64,000 bases of DNA from SAR86 cluster bacterium SAR86B (GCA_905182885.1 CAJJCW010000001.1:124001-188000); one strand, 5' to 3'. Positions 49,984-58,979 are shown, counted from the first letter of the stretch. Program-made: numbers and translations. Notes: generated by a model from the sequence alone, not told the origin.

Positions 49984-50076
49984 CTTATAAATTTTTCAAA
50001 TTGATTTAAAACTTTATTACTTCTATGCTGTCTTTTAAATAGTACAAACTAAAAAGACTTTGAAGATATTACAAAG

Positions 50077-50082
50077 TATAAT
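50077..50082 (+). promoter_or_regulatory. Consensus -10 hexamer of bamE
   Basis: TATAAT ends 11 bases before the bamE ATG; the expected transcription start would leave a leader of only about 4-6 bases, without a visible Shine-Dalgarno sequence. The -35 region is weak. Confidence 0.45.
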
Positions 50083-50093
50083 CCAACTAAATT

Positions 50094-50429
50094 ATGAAAC
50101 AACTCCTTAATAAATCACTTCTTTTTGCAGCTATTATTTTTATAAGCTCTTGCTCTTCATTGAGCCCCTATAAAGTTCCTGTACTTCAAGGAAATATATT
50201 CGAAGAAAAAGATTTAGAACAACTCTCTGAAGGTCTCACTAAAGAACAAGTTCAATTTATTTTTGGCACTGCTCTGGTTAAAGATCCATTTCATCAAAAG
50301 CGATGGGATTACTATAATTCAATTCAAATAGGCGAGGATAAAGTTTCTGAGAGCAAGTTAACAGTTAATTTTAATGATGAAGGTTTGGTAGAAAGCTGGG
50401 TAATAGAAAAGCCATCAGACGAAACTTAA
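50094..50429 (+). CDS. bamE: Outer-membrane protein assembly lipoprotein BamE (SmpA/OmlA)
   Basis: Lipoprotein of the BAM complex that supports BamA-BamD. Signal peptide with lipobox ending at the Cys of IISFISSC-type sequence (FISSCSS, Cys about 20). SmpA/OmlA fold: GNIFEEKDLEQLSEGLTKEQVQFIFGTALVKDPFHQKRWDYY is typical. 111 residues, E. coli 113. Divergent from fur; its TAA interlocks with the rnfH stop in a shared TTAA. Confidence 0.94.
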   Translation: MKQLLNKSLLFAAIIFISSCSSLSPYKVPVLQGNIFEEKDLEQLSEGLTKEQVQFIFGTALVKDPFHQKRWDYYNSIQIGEDKVSESKLTVNFNDEGLVESWVIEKPSDET

Positions 50430-50704
50430 ACTTTTTTTAATCTTCTTTCTTTAGGGTTTTGTTGCAAAGGCCTATAAATCTCAACTCTTTCACCTTCTTT
50501 TAATCTGTACTTGTGTGGTAAAGGTTTAAAATCTCCATCGAGCAATTCACCATTAACACCTAGGACTAAATCATGATCAATATTTGTAACTATTGTCTTT
50601 ACTTCAATGAACTCCATTAACTCTGAAACAGTTATGCTTGATGAGACTTCCAGCTCCAAAAAGTACTTATCTTTTAAACTTTGATACGAGAAATATACTT
50701 TCAT
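50426..50704 (-). CDS. rnfH: RnfH-family ubiquitin-fold protein
   Basis: 92-residue UPF0125/RnfH protein with a beta-grasp fold. The C-terminal LKEGERVEIYRPLQQNPKERR is the diagnostic segment. Function is not established; in E. coli the same gene follows ratA (and has been called ratB). Here it overlaps ratA by 4 bases (ATGA-type), so the pairing is kept. Confidence 0.9.
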   Translation of the reverse strand: MKVYFSYQSLKDKYFLELEVSSSITVSELMEFIEVKTIVTNIDHDLVLGVNGELLDGDFKPLPHKYRLKEGERVEIYRPLQQNPKERRLKKV

Positions 50705-51120
50705 GTGAGTCTAGAAATAAAGGAATTAAGAACCTTGGAAGAAAAGCTATCTATAAGTGATTGAGGTGTAATAGCATTAAGTAAAAATGGTAATTGAAAT
50801 GAAGCATTAAAACTAACGTGGCATGAAAATTCGTCCCTTTTTTTTACCACCCAAGATCCTTTAAAGTGATCAAAAGGCCCTGTAATTTGATTAATATTTA
50901 TTGAATTATTAGTTAATATATTTTCTGATTCAATAAAATAATCTTTACCTAGAACATGAAAGTCTAGTCGTCCAATTTCTACAGGATGCTTTCTTTCAAT
51001 TAAAGAAGATCCGGAACACCCTGGAATGAATTCTGCATATTTATCAAAATTGGACACTACTTCAAATGCTTTTTTATGATCAACGTCTATAACCCTTTCA
51101 AAAGTTATCTGTTTATCCAC
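50701..51120 (-). CDS. ratA: START-domain protein RatA (coenzyme Q-binding COQ10-like / ribosome association toxin family)
   Basis: SRPBCC fold with VVSNFDKYAEFIPGCSGS (family signature YPQFLPGC) near residue 25 and NQITGPFDHFKGSWVV. E. coli RatA was reported to block 70S formation; COQ10-like lipid binding is the alternative. I place the start at GTG 51120 (139 residues), overlapping the end of the symporter gene; the ORF track uses TTG 51132. No ATG is available near the expected N terminus. Followed by rnfH as in E. coli. Confidence 0.88.
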   Translation of the reverse strand: MDKQITFERVIDVDHKKAFEVVSNFDKYAEFIPGCSGSSLIERKHPVEIGRLDFHVLGKDYFIESENILTNNSININQITGPFDHFKGSWVVKKRDEFSCHVSFNASFQLPFLLNAITPQSLIDSFSSKVLNSFISRLT

Positions 51121-52495
51121 TATAGAAATCAAAAATCCAATTTAAATCAAAAATTTGACTTAAGAATATGTAAGCCACACATGCTGGCGCTATGAATCTT
51201 ACAAAAAATCTCCACAAATAATAAATAACTGGGTTAATTGCTCCAATTTCATCTTTTATTAATGACTCCTTCATAAACCAACCAACAAATATTGCTATTA
51301 ACATGCCTCCCAAAGGAAGAAGTATTTGATTGGCTAAAAAATCCATTGAATCTAAGAAGTTTTTTTCTGAAATTAAATGGAAGTCCGACCAAACATTAAA
51401 GCTTAATGCTGAACCTATACCAAGCACCCATACAAAAAATGAAATGGCAATTGCAGCTTGGCCTCTTGACAATATTCCCTCTTCAGACAAATAAGCGACT
51501 CCAGGCTCTAAAAGAGATATTGAAGAACTTAAAGCTGCTACTGATAAAAGTATGAAAAATATAGGACCTATTAGTTGACCGAATTGCATTTGATTAAATG
51601 CTGAAAGCATAGAAACAAAAACAAGACCTGGTCCACTGCCCGGCTCTAGATTAAATGCAAAAATAATTGGAAAAATAGCTAAGCCTGCAAGAATAGCTAC
51701 AAGTGTATCCAATGAAGCGACTGTAAAAGAGGTGCTTGTTATATCTTGGTTTTTAGGCATATAAGCACCATAAGCCATAATAGAACCCATACCTAAACTT
51801 AAACTGAAAAATGCCTGTCCCATAGCTTGAAGAACAGTATCTGAGGTGACATTAGAGAAATCTGGAGCAAATAGAAATGACATTGCCCTATTAAAATCTC
51901 CATTGATTATTGAATAAATAACCATAAAAATCATTAGGAATCCAAGCATTGGCATTAGTATTTTCACCATTCTTCCGATGCCATCTTTCACACCAGCTGC
52001 AACAATCAGTGTAGTTAGAACCATAAACAAGGTATGCCAAAATAGCAGATTGATTGGTGAAGAAATAACATTGCCAAATTCCTCAGACGCACTAATGGCT
52101 CCTGATGAAGATACGGCAATAAAAATATAATTTAAGCAAATACCTGCGATCACACTGTAAAAAGATAAAATCAAGGCCCCAGCAAATATTCCACTCCAAC
52201 CAACTAATTGCCAAGCTTGGGTTTGGCCAGAGTCAATAGCAACTTTTCGCATAGCATTAATTGGGCTATTACCTGACCTTCTTCCAATAATAATTTCACT
52301 AATCATTATCGGGAGTCCGATAATAACTATGCACCCTAAATAGATAAGTACAAATGCACCGCCGCCATTAGTTCCTGCTTTATAAGGAAAGCCCCATATA
52401 TTTCCGAGACCTACAGCTGAGCCAGTTGCCGCAAGAATAAAAGTCCATTTTCCAACCCAAGCGCCGTGAGATTTGAGTTGTTTTTGTATTTCCAT
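51113..52495 (-). CDS. Neurotransmitter:sodium symporter family transporter (NSS/SNF)
   Basis: 460-residue sodium-coupled solute carrier with about 11-12 helices. The diagnostic TM1 sequence ILAATGSAVGLGNIWGFPY (sodium and substrate site) and NGGGAFVLIYL follow the N terminus; AYGAYM in TM6 and SSSISLLEP in TM8 are typical of bacterial LeuT/MhsT relatives. It probably imports an amino acid or related compound; the substrate cannot be told. It is inserted between ratA and the DUF3429 gene, in a block where Pseudomonas has smpB next to ratA. Confidence 0.92.
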   Translation of the reverse strand: MEIQKQLKSHGAWVGKWTFILAATGSAVGLGNIWGFPYKAGTNGGGAFVLIYLGCIVIIGLPIMISEIIIGRRSGNSPINAMRKVAIDSGQTQAWQLVGWSGIFAGALILSFYSVIAGICLNYIFIAVSSSGAISASEEFGNVISSPINLLFWHTLFMVLTTLIVAAGVKDGIGRMVKILMPMLGFLMIFMVIYSIINGDFNRAMSFLFAPDFSNVTSDTVLQAMGQAFFSLSLGMGSIMAYGAYMPKNQDITSTSFTVASLDTLVAILAGLAIFPIIFAFNLEPGSGPGLVFVSMLSAFNQMQFGQLIGPIFFILLSVAALSSSISLLEPGVAYLSEEGILSRGQAAIAISFFVWVLGIGSALSFNVWSDFHLISEKNFLDSMDFLANQILLPLGGMLIAIFVGWFMKESLIKDEIGAINPVIYYLWRFFVRFIAPACVAYIFLSQIFDLNWIFDFYSG

Positions 52496-52503
52496 AATTT
52501 AAT

Positions 52504-53007
52504 TTACGTTAAAGGGTTTGAGTAGGGATTAATCCAATAAGCCGATGATATCAAAAAACTTATCGCTACGAGCAAAGAAAGCATCTTTCTAAATTTTTTA
52601 TACTCATCATCTCTTGTTTTAAAGTCTTGAGTGGATCTTTCAAAATAATAAAAAGATTGAAAGCTCAGAACTGAAATCAATAATCCTAAAAGGATATAAT
52701 TAAAATAGGTCAATAAAAGAATGAGGCATCCTACGAGACTATATAAAATACCTATAGATAGGTTAAAGCTTTGCTTGCTCTGATCATCTCTCCAGCCCCA
52801 AGCCATGCCCCCAAGAAAGGTAATAATAATAGATCCATAGGCTAGTTGAAAAATTATTGCTGTTTGGGATATTGGACCTCCAAATATCCATGGAATAATA
52901 GAAAAGAATGCGAATGGGATAAACCCAATATATCCGTATGTTGATTTAATATTATTTATATTCATTTTTTCTTCAATTTTTCTTGCACTAGATACTTCTA
53001 AAGACAT
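52504..53007 (-). CDS. DUF3429-like small membrane protein
   Basis: 167 residues, about five hydrophobic helices. YGYIGFIPFAFFSIIPW near residue 24 and IITFLGGMAWGWRDD resemble the DUF3429 family (AYGA...FLGGVRWG). Function unknown. The start is unsure: ATG 53007 leaves only 9 bases to the divergent smpB, while an internal ATG at 52965 (MNINNIKSTYGY) would leave room for a promoter and matches the domain start better. Confidence 0.7.
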   Translation of the reverse strand: MSLEVSSARKIEEKMNINNIKSTYGYIGFIPFAFFSIIPWIFGGPISQTAIIFQLAYGSIIITFLGGMAWGWRDDQSKQSFNLSIGILYSLVGCLILLLTYFNYILLGLLISVLSFQSFYYFERSTQDFKTRDDEYKKFRKMLSLLVAISFLISSAYWINPYSNPLT

Positions 53008-53016
53008 AATAAAGAT

Positions 53017-53508
53017 ATGTCTAAAGATAAGCCCGCATTAATTGTAAAGAATAAAACAGCATCAAGGAACTATATACTTGGTGAAACATTTCAAGCTGGA
53101 CTAGTTTTAGAAGGATGGGAAGTGAAATCTCTTAGAGATGGCAAGATAGATGTTAAAAATAGTTACGTTACTTTTAAAAAGGACGAAGCTTGGTTATTTG
53201 GGATTAAAATTGATCCACCTGCTTCTTTAAAGGTCTTTAATGTAGATCCCCTTAGAACAAGAAAGCTTTTATTAAAAAAAAAGGAGATATCTCAACTTCA
53301 AAAGCTAAAAGAAGAAAAGGGATTAACAATCATAATGACTTCGATGTACTGGAAAGAAAACCATATCAAATGTGATATTGCTACAGGTAAAGGAAAGAAA
53401 TTGCATGATCAAAGACAAGATATCAAAAAAAGAGATTGGGAACGAGACCAGGGTAGAATCCTCAAAAATGCTAAAAACAATAGCCATCCTACTAAAAATT
53501 TCAAGTAA
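53017..53508 (+). CDS. smpB: SsrA-binding protein SmpB
   Basis: Partner of tmRNA in ribosome rescue. Conserved KNKTASRNYILGETFQAGLVLEGWEVKSLRDGKIDVKNSYV and the C-terminal basic tail with HDQRQDIKKRDWERD. 163 residues, E. coli 160. The tmRNA gene begins 24 bases downstream on the same strand, so protein and RNA partner are adjacent. Confidence 0.98.
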   Translation: MSKDKPALIVKNKTASRNYILGETFQAGLVLEGWEVKSLRDGKIDVKNSYVTFKKDEAWLFGIKIDPPASLKVFNVDPLRTRKLLLKKKEISQLQKLKEEKGLTIIMTSMYWKENHIKCDIATGKGKKLHDQRQDIKKRDWERDQGRILKNAKNNSHPTKNFK

Positions 53509-53513
53509 TACTG

Positions 53514-53519
53514 TATAAT
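53514..53519 (+). promoter_or_regulatory. Consensus -10 element of ssrA
   Basis: A perfect TATAAT, preceded by TG, lies 12 bases before the mature 5' end of tmRNA and just after the smpB stop. A start near 53526 would give a short 5' precursor for RNase P. The -35 region is poor. Confidence 0.55.
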
Positions 53520-53531
53520 CATCATCCCTAT

Positions 53532-53880
53532 GGGGGCGAACAGGGTTCGACGTTTCTACTGGACTCCGAAGCGCATGCCAAGATTGTGGTAATTCTTGTA
53601 AAACATACTACAAAAAATTTAGTTGCAAATAACGACAACTACGCTTTAGCAGCTTAATGCTAACCGATACCAAAATTGACTATGGTTTGAAGTATCGGCA
53701 AATATCATAGTCTAGCCAAGCTGTGTTGCTTGGACACAGTTTGGTTAAAACTAATCAAGCTCGCTTTAGTACCCTGCTCCTCGGGTCACAAAAGTTAAAA
53801 AGCCAATTGGGTGAGCTATGCATGTAGAAGCTAGGCTGAAGGATTAGCGGACGCGGGTTCAATTCCCGCCGCCTCCACCA
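53532..53880 (+). ncRNA. ssrA: Transfer-messenger RNA (ssrA, tmRNA), 349 nt
   Basis: Rescues stalled ribosomes with SmpB. The 5' GGGGGCG pairs with CGCCTCC before the encoded ACCA end; the T-arm GCGGGTTCAATTCCCGC is intact. The resume codon GCA at 53625 opens a tag frame AAT AAC GAC AAC TAC GCT TTA GCA GCT TAA, giving the tag (A)ANNDNYALAA, close to ANDENYALAA of E. coli. The conserved ACTACGCTTTAGCAGCTTAA block is present. Pseudoknot regions follow but were not folded in detail. Confidence 0.98.
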
Positions 53881-53919
53881 TTTTCTTGATTTTTTTATAA
53901 AAATTATTAAGCTGTGCGT

Positions 53920-54435
53920 ATGTTAAAAGTTAAGAAAAAAAAATTATTAGTCATATCTTTTTTATTACTAATATCTTCAATTCAAACCATTGGGCAGGAT
54001 CTAAATTCTAACCCTTGTATCTCAAGCAACCCCGAGCTCGGAGACTCAGCCTTTTGGGCTAATAGCTCTATTGAACTCTTTGCCCAAAAAAAATATGAAG
54101 ATGCTATTCAGTTGGTAGATGCTTGTTTTAACCAATGGGCTCCAGCAGCAGTGGAGCTTCAAAAAACTTTACATAAACAAAATATCAAACTACCACCCTT
54201 TGGAGCAGTAACAAGAAGAGAAAAAGAAAAGATTCACCAAAACTATTTAATTAACGACGTCTCGATTGCTCTTTGGGTTAAAGCTGTTTCATTAGAAGCT
54301 TTGGGGGAAATTGAATATTCTAAAAAAATATATTCATATTGCATCTTTTTAACACACGGCCGTGCCTGGGATCCACAAGGATGGTTTTGGAAGCCGTCAG
54401 ATGATTGTGCTAATAGAGGTAGAAAGCTCTTGTAA
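53920..54435 (+). CDS. Secreted protein of unknown function next to a TonB-dependent receptor
   Basis: 171 residues with a basic start and signal peptide (KKKKLLVISFLLLISSIQTIGQ). I prefer ATG 53920; the ORF track begins two codons earlier at a GTG. The mature part is mostly helical, with a TPR-like pair (SAFWANSSIELFAQKKYEDAIQLVDACF and SIALWVKAVSLEALGEIEYSKKIY) and a conserved-looking aromatic end RAWDPQGWFWKPSDDC. Four Cys suggest disulphides. I do not recognise a named family. It may be periplasmic and serve the receptor that follows 150 bases later; that is inference. Confidence 0.7.
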   Translation: MLKVKKKKLLVISFLLLISSIQTIGQDLNSNPCISSNPELGDSAFWANSSIELFAQKKYEDAIQLVDACFNQWAPAAVELQKTLHKQNIKLPPFGAVTRREKEKIHQNYLINDVSIALWVKAVSLEALGEIEYSKKIYSYCIFLTHGRAWDPQGWFWKPSDDCANRGRKLL

Positions 54436-54587
54436 AAAATATGTGTTTTAAGAATGTCTATTGAATATATATAAAAAGTATCTATACAAATTGCACCAAA
54501 GGTGTTAATTTTTGCACAAGAAAAAGTAATTAAACTTAATTTAGTTACAAAATTTAAATAAAAAATTAAATATCGGGGGATATCTTA

Positions 54588-57289
54588 ATGAAAATAATAA
54601 AAAATACTTTTAATACCCTATGCTCAGTTGCATTGCTATTTACAGCATTTGCAGTTGTTGCTCAGGATAATAAAGAGGCGGTTGAAGAAGTTGTTGTTAC
54701 TGGTTCATACCTTAAAGGCAGTGCTACTGATGGAGCTTCTCCAGTGTCGATCATCGGTAGAGATACTATTGAGGACTTGGGAGCTACAACTACTGCAGAT
54801 ATAATAAGAAATCTATCTGTTGACTCAGGATCTGAAAATAATCCAGACTCATTTACAGCAGGTTCTACACAAGGAACTTCAAATGTAAACCTTAGAGGTC
54901 TTGGTCTATCATCAACATTGGTGTTAGTTGACGGTCGAAGACAAACTATTGCTGCTGGTACTTCTAATGACGGAGCTGTTTTTGTTGATACTAATATGAT
55001 TCCAACAATTGCCACTGAAAGAGTTGAAGTTCTTAAAGAAGGTGCTGCTTCTATATACGGCTCAGATGCTGTTGCAGGTGTTGTTAACTTTATTCTAAGA
55101 AGAGACTTTGACGGTGTCGAGTTTAACTTATCTCAACAAAATACTGATATGGGTAACCAAACTGATGACTATATGGGTGTTATCGCAGGTAAACAAATGG
55201 GAAATACCAATCTTGTTTTAGCATACAGCCAATTAGATAGATCTCCTTTAGCGGGAACAGAATTAGCAGAATATTCTGAATTAGCAGTAAGTGGACTTGG
55301 TAATAGCTTCTTGATTTTACTCCGGTGGAGCAAGCCCTTTCACGACAGTTAATAGTGGGCCTTATGCGGGTACATATAATATTTACGAATCAATTCCTGA
55401 TGCGAACTGTGTCTGCTAATAAAGGTGTTTTATTACCTCAAGCTGCTCCAGCTCCTGGGCTTAGTGGCGGAACAAGGTGTGGTTTTTATTATGGTGACAG
55501 ATTTAATCTTAGTTAATACTGAAGATCATTCAAGTGTCTATCTTTCATCAAAAACATCTTTTGATAATGGTGTAAATTTTGAATTTGATTACATGGCAAC
55601 TGACATCGATGTGCTTGATAATCCTCAATCACCTTCATACCCTGCATTATCTTACCTAGGTAAGCCAATCATGCCCGGTGTTGCAGGAAGTCCTTTTTCA
55701 TATCCTATCTTATGGCTAGGAAGAGCCTTAGGTTCTGCATACGAGTCTCCAAATGCTCCAAGACAAAACACAAATGAAAGAATTTCATTTGGTCTAAATG
55801 GAACACTGTCGAGTGGTCATGACTGGGATATTCATTTTACTGACAGTGAGCAAGTTCACTCATACTTCCAACCTGACACAAGCACATCAAGATTTAATGC
55901 AGCTATTAACGGTGTTGGTGGTGTTAGTGGAACAGAAACATGGAATCTATTTGATTCTTCAGCTAACTCAAGCTCATTAATCTGCTCATATTTCTTCTGG
56001 GGAAGAAAGAACAACCGTTGCTGATTTGATGGTTTTAGATTTCCTAGTATCTGGAACTACAAAACGCGGGGTTGATTTTGCTACTGGCCTTCAAATGAAA
56101 AAAGAAGGTTACAGCGTAGTCTAGAAATGATGCATCTAAGGCTGTTTTTGGTCCTGATGGAAGTATTACTCAGCAATCAGATCTAATGTTCCTTAGGTGG
56201 TGGTTTAGAGAAGTGAAAAACTCTAGAAATTCAACTGCATTATTTGTTGAAGCATCTAAAGATATGAGTGATAAGCTCCAAGTTATAGGTGCATTGAGAT
56301 ATGAAAGTCTTGACAGCAGAGTCAACATTTAATCCTAAGGTTTCTATGAGATATCAAATGTCTGATAATCTTGTATTAAGAGGTTCTTACAGTACTTCGT
56401 TTAGAGAAGCCTCTCTATCTCAGCTGATCAACTTCTCTTAGTTTCACTTCAGGGTCTTCAAGACTTTAATCCTGATGGATCGGCTAAAGGTTCAACAGCC
56501 TTTATTAGAGTTGCTGTTGCTCATAATCCTGACTTAATACCAGAAACTTCTAACAATACTAACTTTGGAGCTAGTATGGACACCTAATGATCAAACTTCT
56601 CTTATCTGTTGATTACTGGGATATTGCTTATGAAGACGTTATTACTATTGAAAATGCTCAAGGTAAGATTGTTGCAAATCCATCTGATCCTGATATTAAA
56701 AGACTTCATGGCGGTTCTTGCAGGTGTTACAACTCAGTTACCTTAATGCAGAAAATGTAGATGCAAGTGGTCTTGATATTTCGAAGGTTCAGTATAACTT
56801 TGACACTGCATGGGGTGAGGCTTCTGTTGGTTTTGAAACAGCTCGTATGATGAGTTATGAAATACCAAATGGTAGAGGCGGCATGAAAGATGTTGTTGGA
56901 TTATTTAACCATGACAACTTTGCAAGATCTATGCCTGAAACTAAATCAGTTATTTCAGCTAAATTGTCTAATGGCGACCATAACTTTGCTGCCTTTATCA
57001 GAATGATTTCTGAATATGAGACAACTATAGAGCTCTTGATGCTGGCTTGCTACCTGCATGCTGGATTTACATCAAGATGTTGATAGCTTTACTGACTGTT
57101 GGACCTGTAGAGTATTCTTATGATTACGGAAGTGTGCTAACTAGCAATGTTAAACTGTCAGCAGGTATCAATAATGCTACTGATGAAGCAGCTCCAATTG
57201 TTTATGGGATGCTGCTAACTTTAGTTATGATCCGAAACATCATGACCCAAGAGGTCAGATGGTTTATCTTGGAGTATAAAGATATCTAA
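54588..57289 (+). pseudogene. TonB-dependent receptor, broken by ten or more frameshifts in this sequence
   Basis: Outer-membrane active transporter of about 890-900 residues. Start: ATG after TCGGGGGATATCTT, signal peptide ending VVAQD, TonB-box-like EEVVVTGSY, plug domain with LRGLGLSSTLVLVDGRR and RVEVLKEGAASIYGSDAVAGVVNFILR. The barrel is split: shifts are visible near 55312, 55409, 55511 (extra A before GTTAATACTGAA), 55985, 56120, 56190 (extra A before GGTGGTGGT), 56318, 56425, 56575, 56700-56750 and 57030. Between them the frames still encode barrel-like sequence (RYEST..., GSYSTSFREASLSQ) ending DPRGQMVYLGV. Either a very recent pseudogene or, more likely, indel errors. Substrate unknown. 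Confidence 0.85.
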
Positions 57290-57315
57290 GATAATCTATC
57301 TTTAATTTGAATTAT

Positions 57316-57343
57316 AAAGGCAGCTTTTAAGCTGCCTTTTTTT
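57316..57343 (+). terminator. Rho-independent terminator after the TonB-dependent receptor
   Basis: AAAGGCAGCTT pairs perfectly with AAGCTGCCTTT across a two-base TT centre, followed by a T-run. It is the only textbook intrinsic terminator I saw in the window. Confidence 0.9.
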
Positions 57344-57346
57344 ATG

Positions 57347-57377
57347 TTGACTTAGTATTATTTATCATAAATATATG
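57347..57377 (+). promoter_or_regulatory. Candidate promoter of rpsT
   Basis: TTGACT (five of six matches to the -35 consensus) is followed after 17-19 bases by AATATA/TATATG. It lies between the receptor terminator and rpsT, about 50 bases from the rpsT ATG. Spacing is not ideal for the better hexamer. Confidence 0.4.
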
Positions 57378-57428
57378 GACATATAACAGTTTGCTCATTA
57401 AACTACGCACTCTAAAATTAAAACTATT

Positions 57429-57692
57429 ATGGCTAACTCAAAACAATCAATAAAAAGAGCAAAACAAAACGCTGAGACATATAAACTCAGACACGCTCAA
57501 AGATCAATGGTAAGAACTGCTGTTAAAGCTGTTCGCGCAAGCATTGATGAAAATGACTCCGTGAAAGCTAAAGAAGCACTAACAAAAGCTGAAAAAGTCC
57601 TAGACTCTTCTGCTTCAAAGAAAGTGATTCATAAAAATGCTGCTGCCAGAACTAAAAGCAGACTTTCAAAAGCTGTTAAAGACCTAGGTTAA
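57429..57692 (+). CDS. rpsT: 30S ribosomal protein S20
   Basis: Primary 16S rRNA-binding protein. 87 residues, the same length as E. coli; three-helix bundle, very basic, with MANSKQSIKRAKQN at the start and IHKNAAARTKSRLSKAVK at the end. The 3' end overlaps the convergent obgE gene by 9 bases. Confidence 0.97.
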   Translation: MANSKQSIKRAKQNAETYKLRHAQRSMVRTAVKAVRASIDENDSVKAKEALTKAEKVLDSSASKKVIHKNAAARTKSRLSKAVKDLG

Positions 57693-58706
57693 ATCTAATT
57701 TACTTTGTGAAATAACTTCTTCAAGTGATTGAAGAAGCTTTTGCGTGCCCTCTCCTGTTGCAGCAGATATAAAGAATATATCTTTCTCAGATATATTTAG
57801 AGCGTCTTGAATGTCCTTAGAGTGGCTCATACGATCCTCTTCATTGATGAGGTCTATTTTATTACAAACAACCCAAGAAACTTTCTGCGTTAAGTCTTCT
57901 TTATAAGCACTTAGTTCATTTTTAAGAAGTCTTATTTGATCTATAGGCTCTAAGTCATCTGATGAGTAGAGGTCTACGAATATCAAAAGTAAGCCTGTTC
58001 TTGAGATATGTTGTAAAAATTTTATACCTAGTCCTGCGCCCTCAGAAGCTCCTTCAATCAATCCTGGTATGTCTGCTATAACAAAGCTTGATTCAGACCC
58101 TTCAATAGTTCCTAGATGAGGTCTAAGCGTTGTGAATGGGTAGCTACCTATCTTTGGTTTAGCTGATGAGACCTTATTTAAAAAAGTAGATTTTCCTGCA
58201 TTAGGAAATCCTACCAAACCAACATCAGCTAAAGATTTTAGCTCAAGTCTTATAAAACGAACCTCACCTTCGAAGCCAAGTGTAAATTTTCTAGGTGCTT
58301 GATTTCTACTTGATTTAAAACGAGCATTACCTTGGCCGCCATCTCCGCCTTTAGCCAGAACGTAGGAAGTGCCATCATCGCAACAATCTAATAACTCATC
58401 ATTAGATATATCATCGTAAATTACTGTACCTTTAGGTATATCTATTATTAAATCTTCTGCAGCTGCTCCAGATTTATCTTTACCTGATCCGGGTCTGCCA
58501 TTTTTAGCAATGAAAACTCTTTGATTTTGAAAATCAATTAATGTATTTTTGTTTCTATTAACTCTAAAGACAATATTGGCACCTTTTCCACCATCCCCTC
58601 CATCCGGTCCACCAAAAGGTATAAACTTTTCTCTACGAAAGCTGGATGCTCCGGCACCACCATTCCCTGCCCTAACTTCGAGAAAGGCCTCGTCTATAAA
58701 ATTCAT
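57684..58706 (-). CDS. obgE: GTPase Obg/CgtA
   Basis: Essential GTPase for 50S assembly and stress control. N-terminal Gly-rich Obg fold (FLEVRAGNGGAGASSFRREKFIPFGGPDGGDGGKG), G1 GFPNAGKST, G3 DIPGLIEGASEGAGLG and G4 NKIDL, G5 SAATGEG. 340 residues, shorter than E. coli (390), lacking most of the acidic C-terminal tail. Follows rpmA by 15 bases in the conserved rplU-rpmA-obgE operon. Confidence 0.97.
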   Translation of the reverse strand: MNFIDEAFLEVRAGNGGAGASSFRREKFIPFGGPDGGDGGKGANIVFRVNRNKNTLIDFQNQRVFIAKNGRPGSGKDKSGAAAEDLIIDIPKGTVIYDDISNDELLDCCDDGTSYVLAKGGDGGQGNARFKSSRNQAPRKFTLGFEGEVRFIRLELKSLADVGLVGFPNAGKSTFLNKVSSAKPKIGSYPFTTLRPHLGTIEGSESSFVIADIPGLIEGASEGAGLGIKFLQHISRTGLLLIFVDLYSSDDLEPIDQIRLLKNELSAYKEDLTQKVSWVVCNKIDLINEEDRMSHSKDIQDALNISEKDIFFISAATGEGTQKLLQSLEEVISQSKLDLT

Positions 58707-58721
58707 GATTTAAAAGCGTCG

Positions 58722-58979
58722 TTATTGAGAAATAACGTTCGCTGTTTTTCTGCTTTTAGGTCCTTTATAAGTAAACTGAACTACACCAGGAGCCTTAGCA
58801 AATAGCGTGTCATCTTTACCTTTACCAACATTAATACCTGGATGAGTATTAGTACCTCTTTGACGTATTAATATCTCACCAGCTTTAACTATTTGTCCAC
58901 CGTATCTTTTAACACCAAGCCTCTTGGCGTTGGAATCTCTACCGTTTTTAGTGGAACCACCTGCTTTCTTATGTGCCAT
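58722..58979 (-). CDS. rpmA: 50S ribosomal protein L27
   Basis: L27 lies near the peptidyl transferase centre. 85 residues as in E. coli. [29 protein letters not shown] is the family start, with [16 protein letters not shown] in the middle. The start overlaps the rplU stop by one base. Confidence 0.98.
   Translation of the reverse strand: MAHKKAGGSTKNGRDSNAKRLGVKRYGGQIVKAGEILIRQRGTNTHPGINVGKGKDDTLFAKAPGVVQFTYKGPKSRKTANVISQ

Noticed and set aside
49984-50093. Fur box between fur and bamE
   Set aside because: No stretch resembling GATAATGATAATCATTATC was found; AT-richness makes weak matches meaningless.
56718-57289. Small ORFs 56718-57083 and 57047-57289 as separate genes
   Set aside because: They are frames of the same receptor barrel; translated pieces join into one continuous TonB receptor C terminus.
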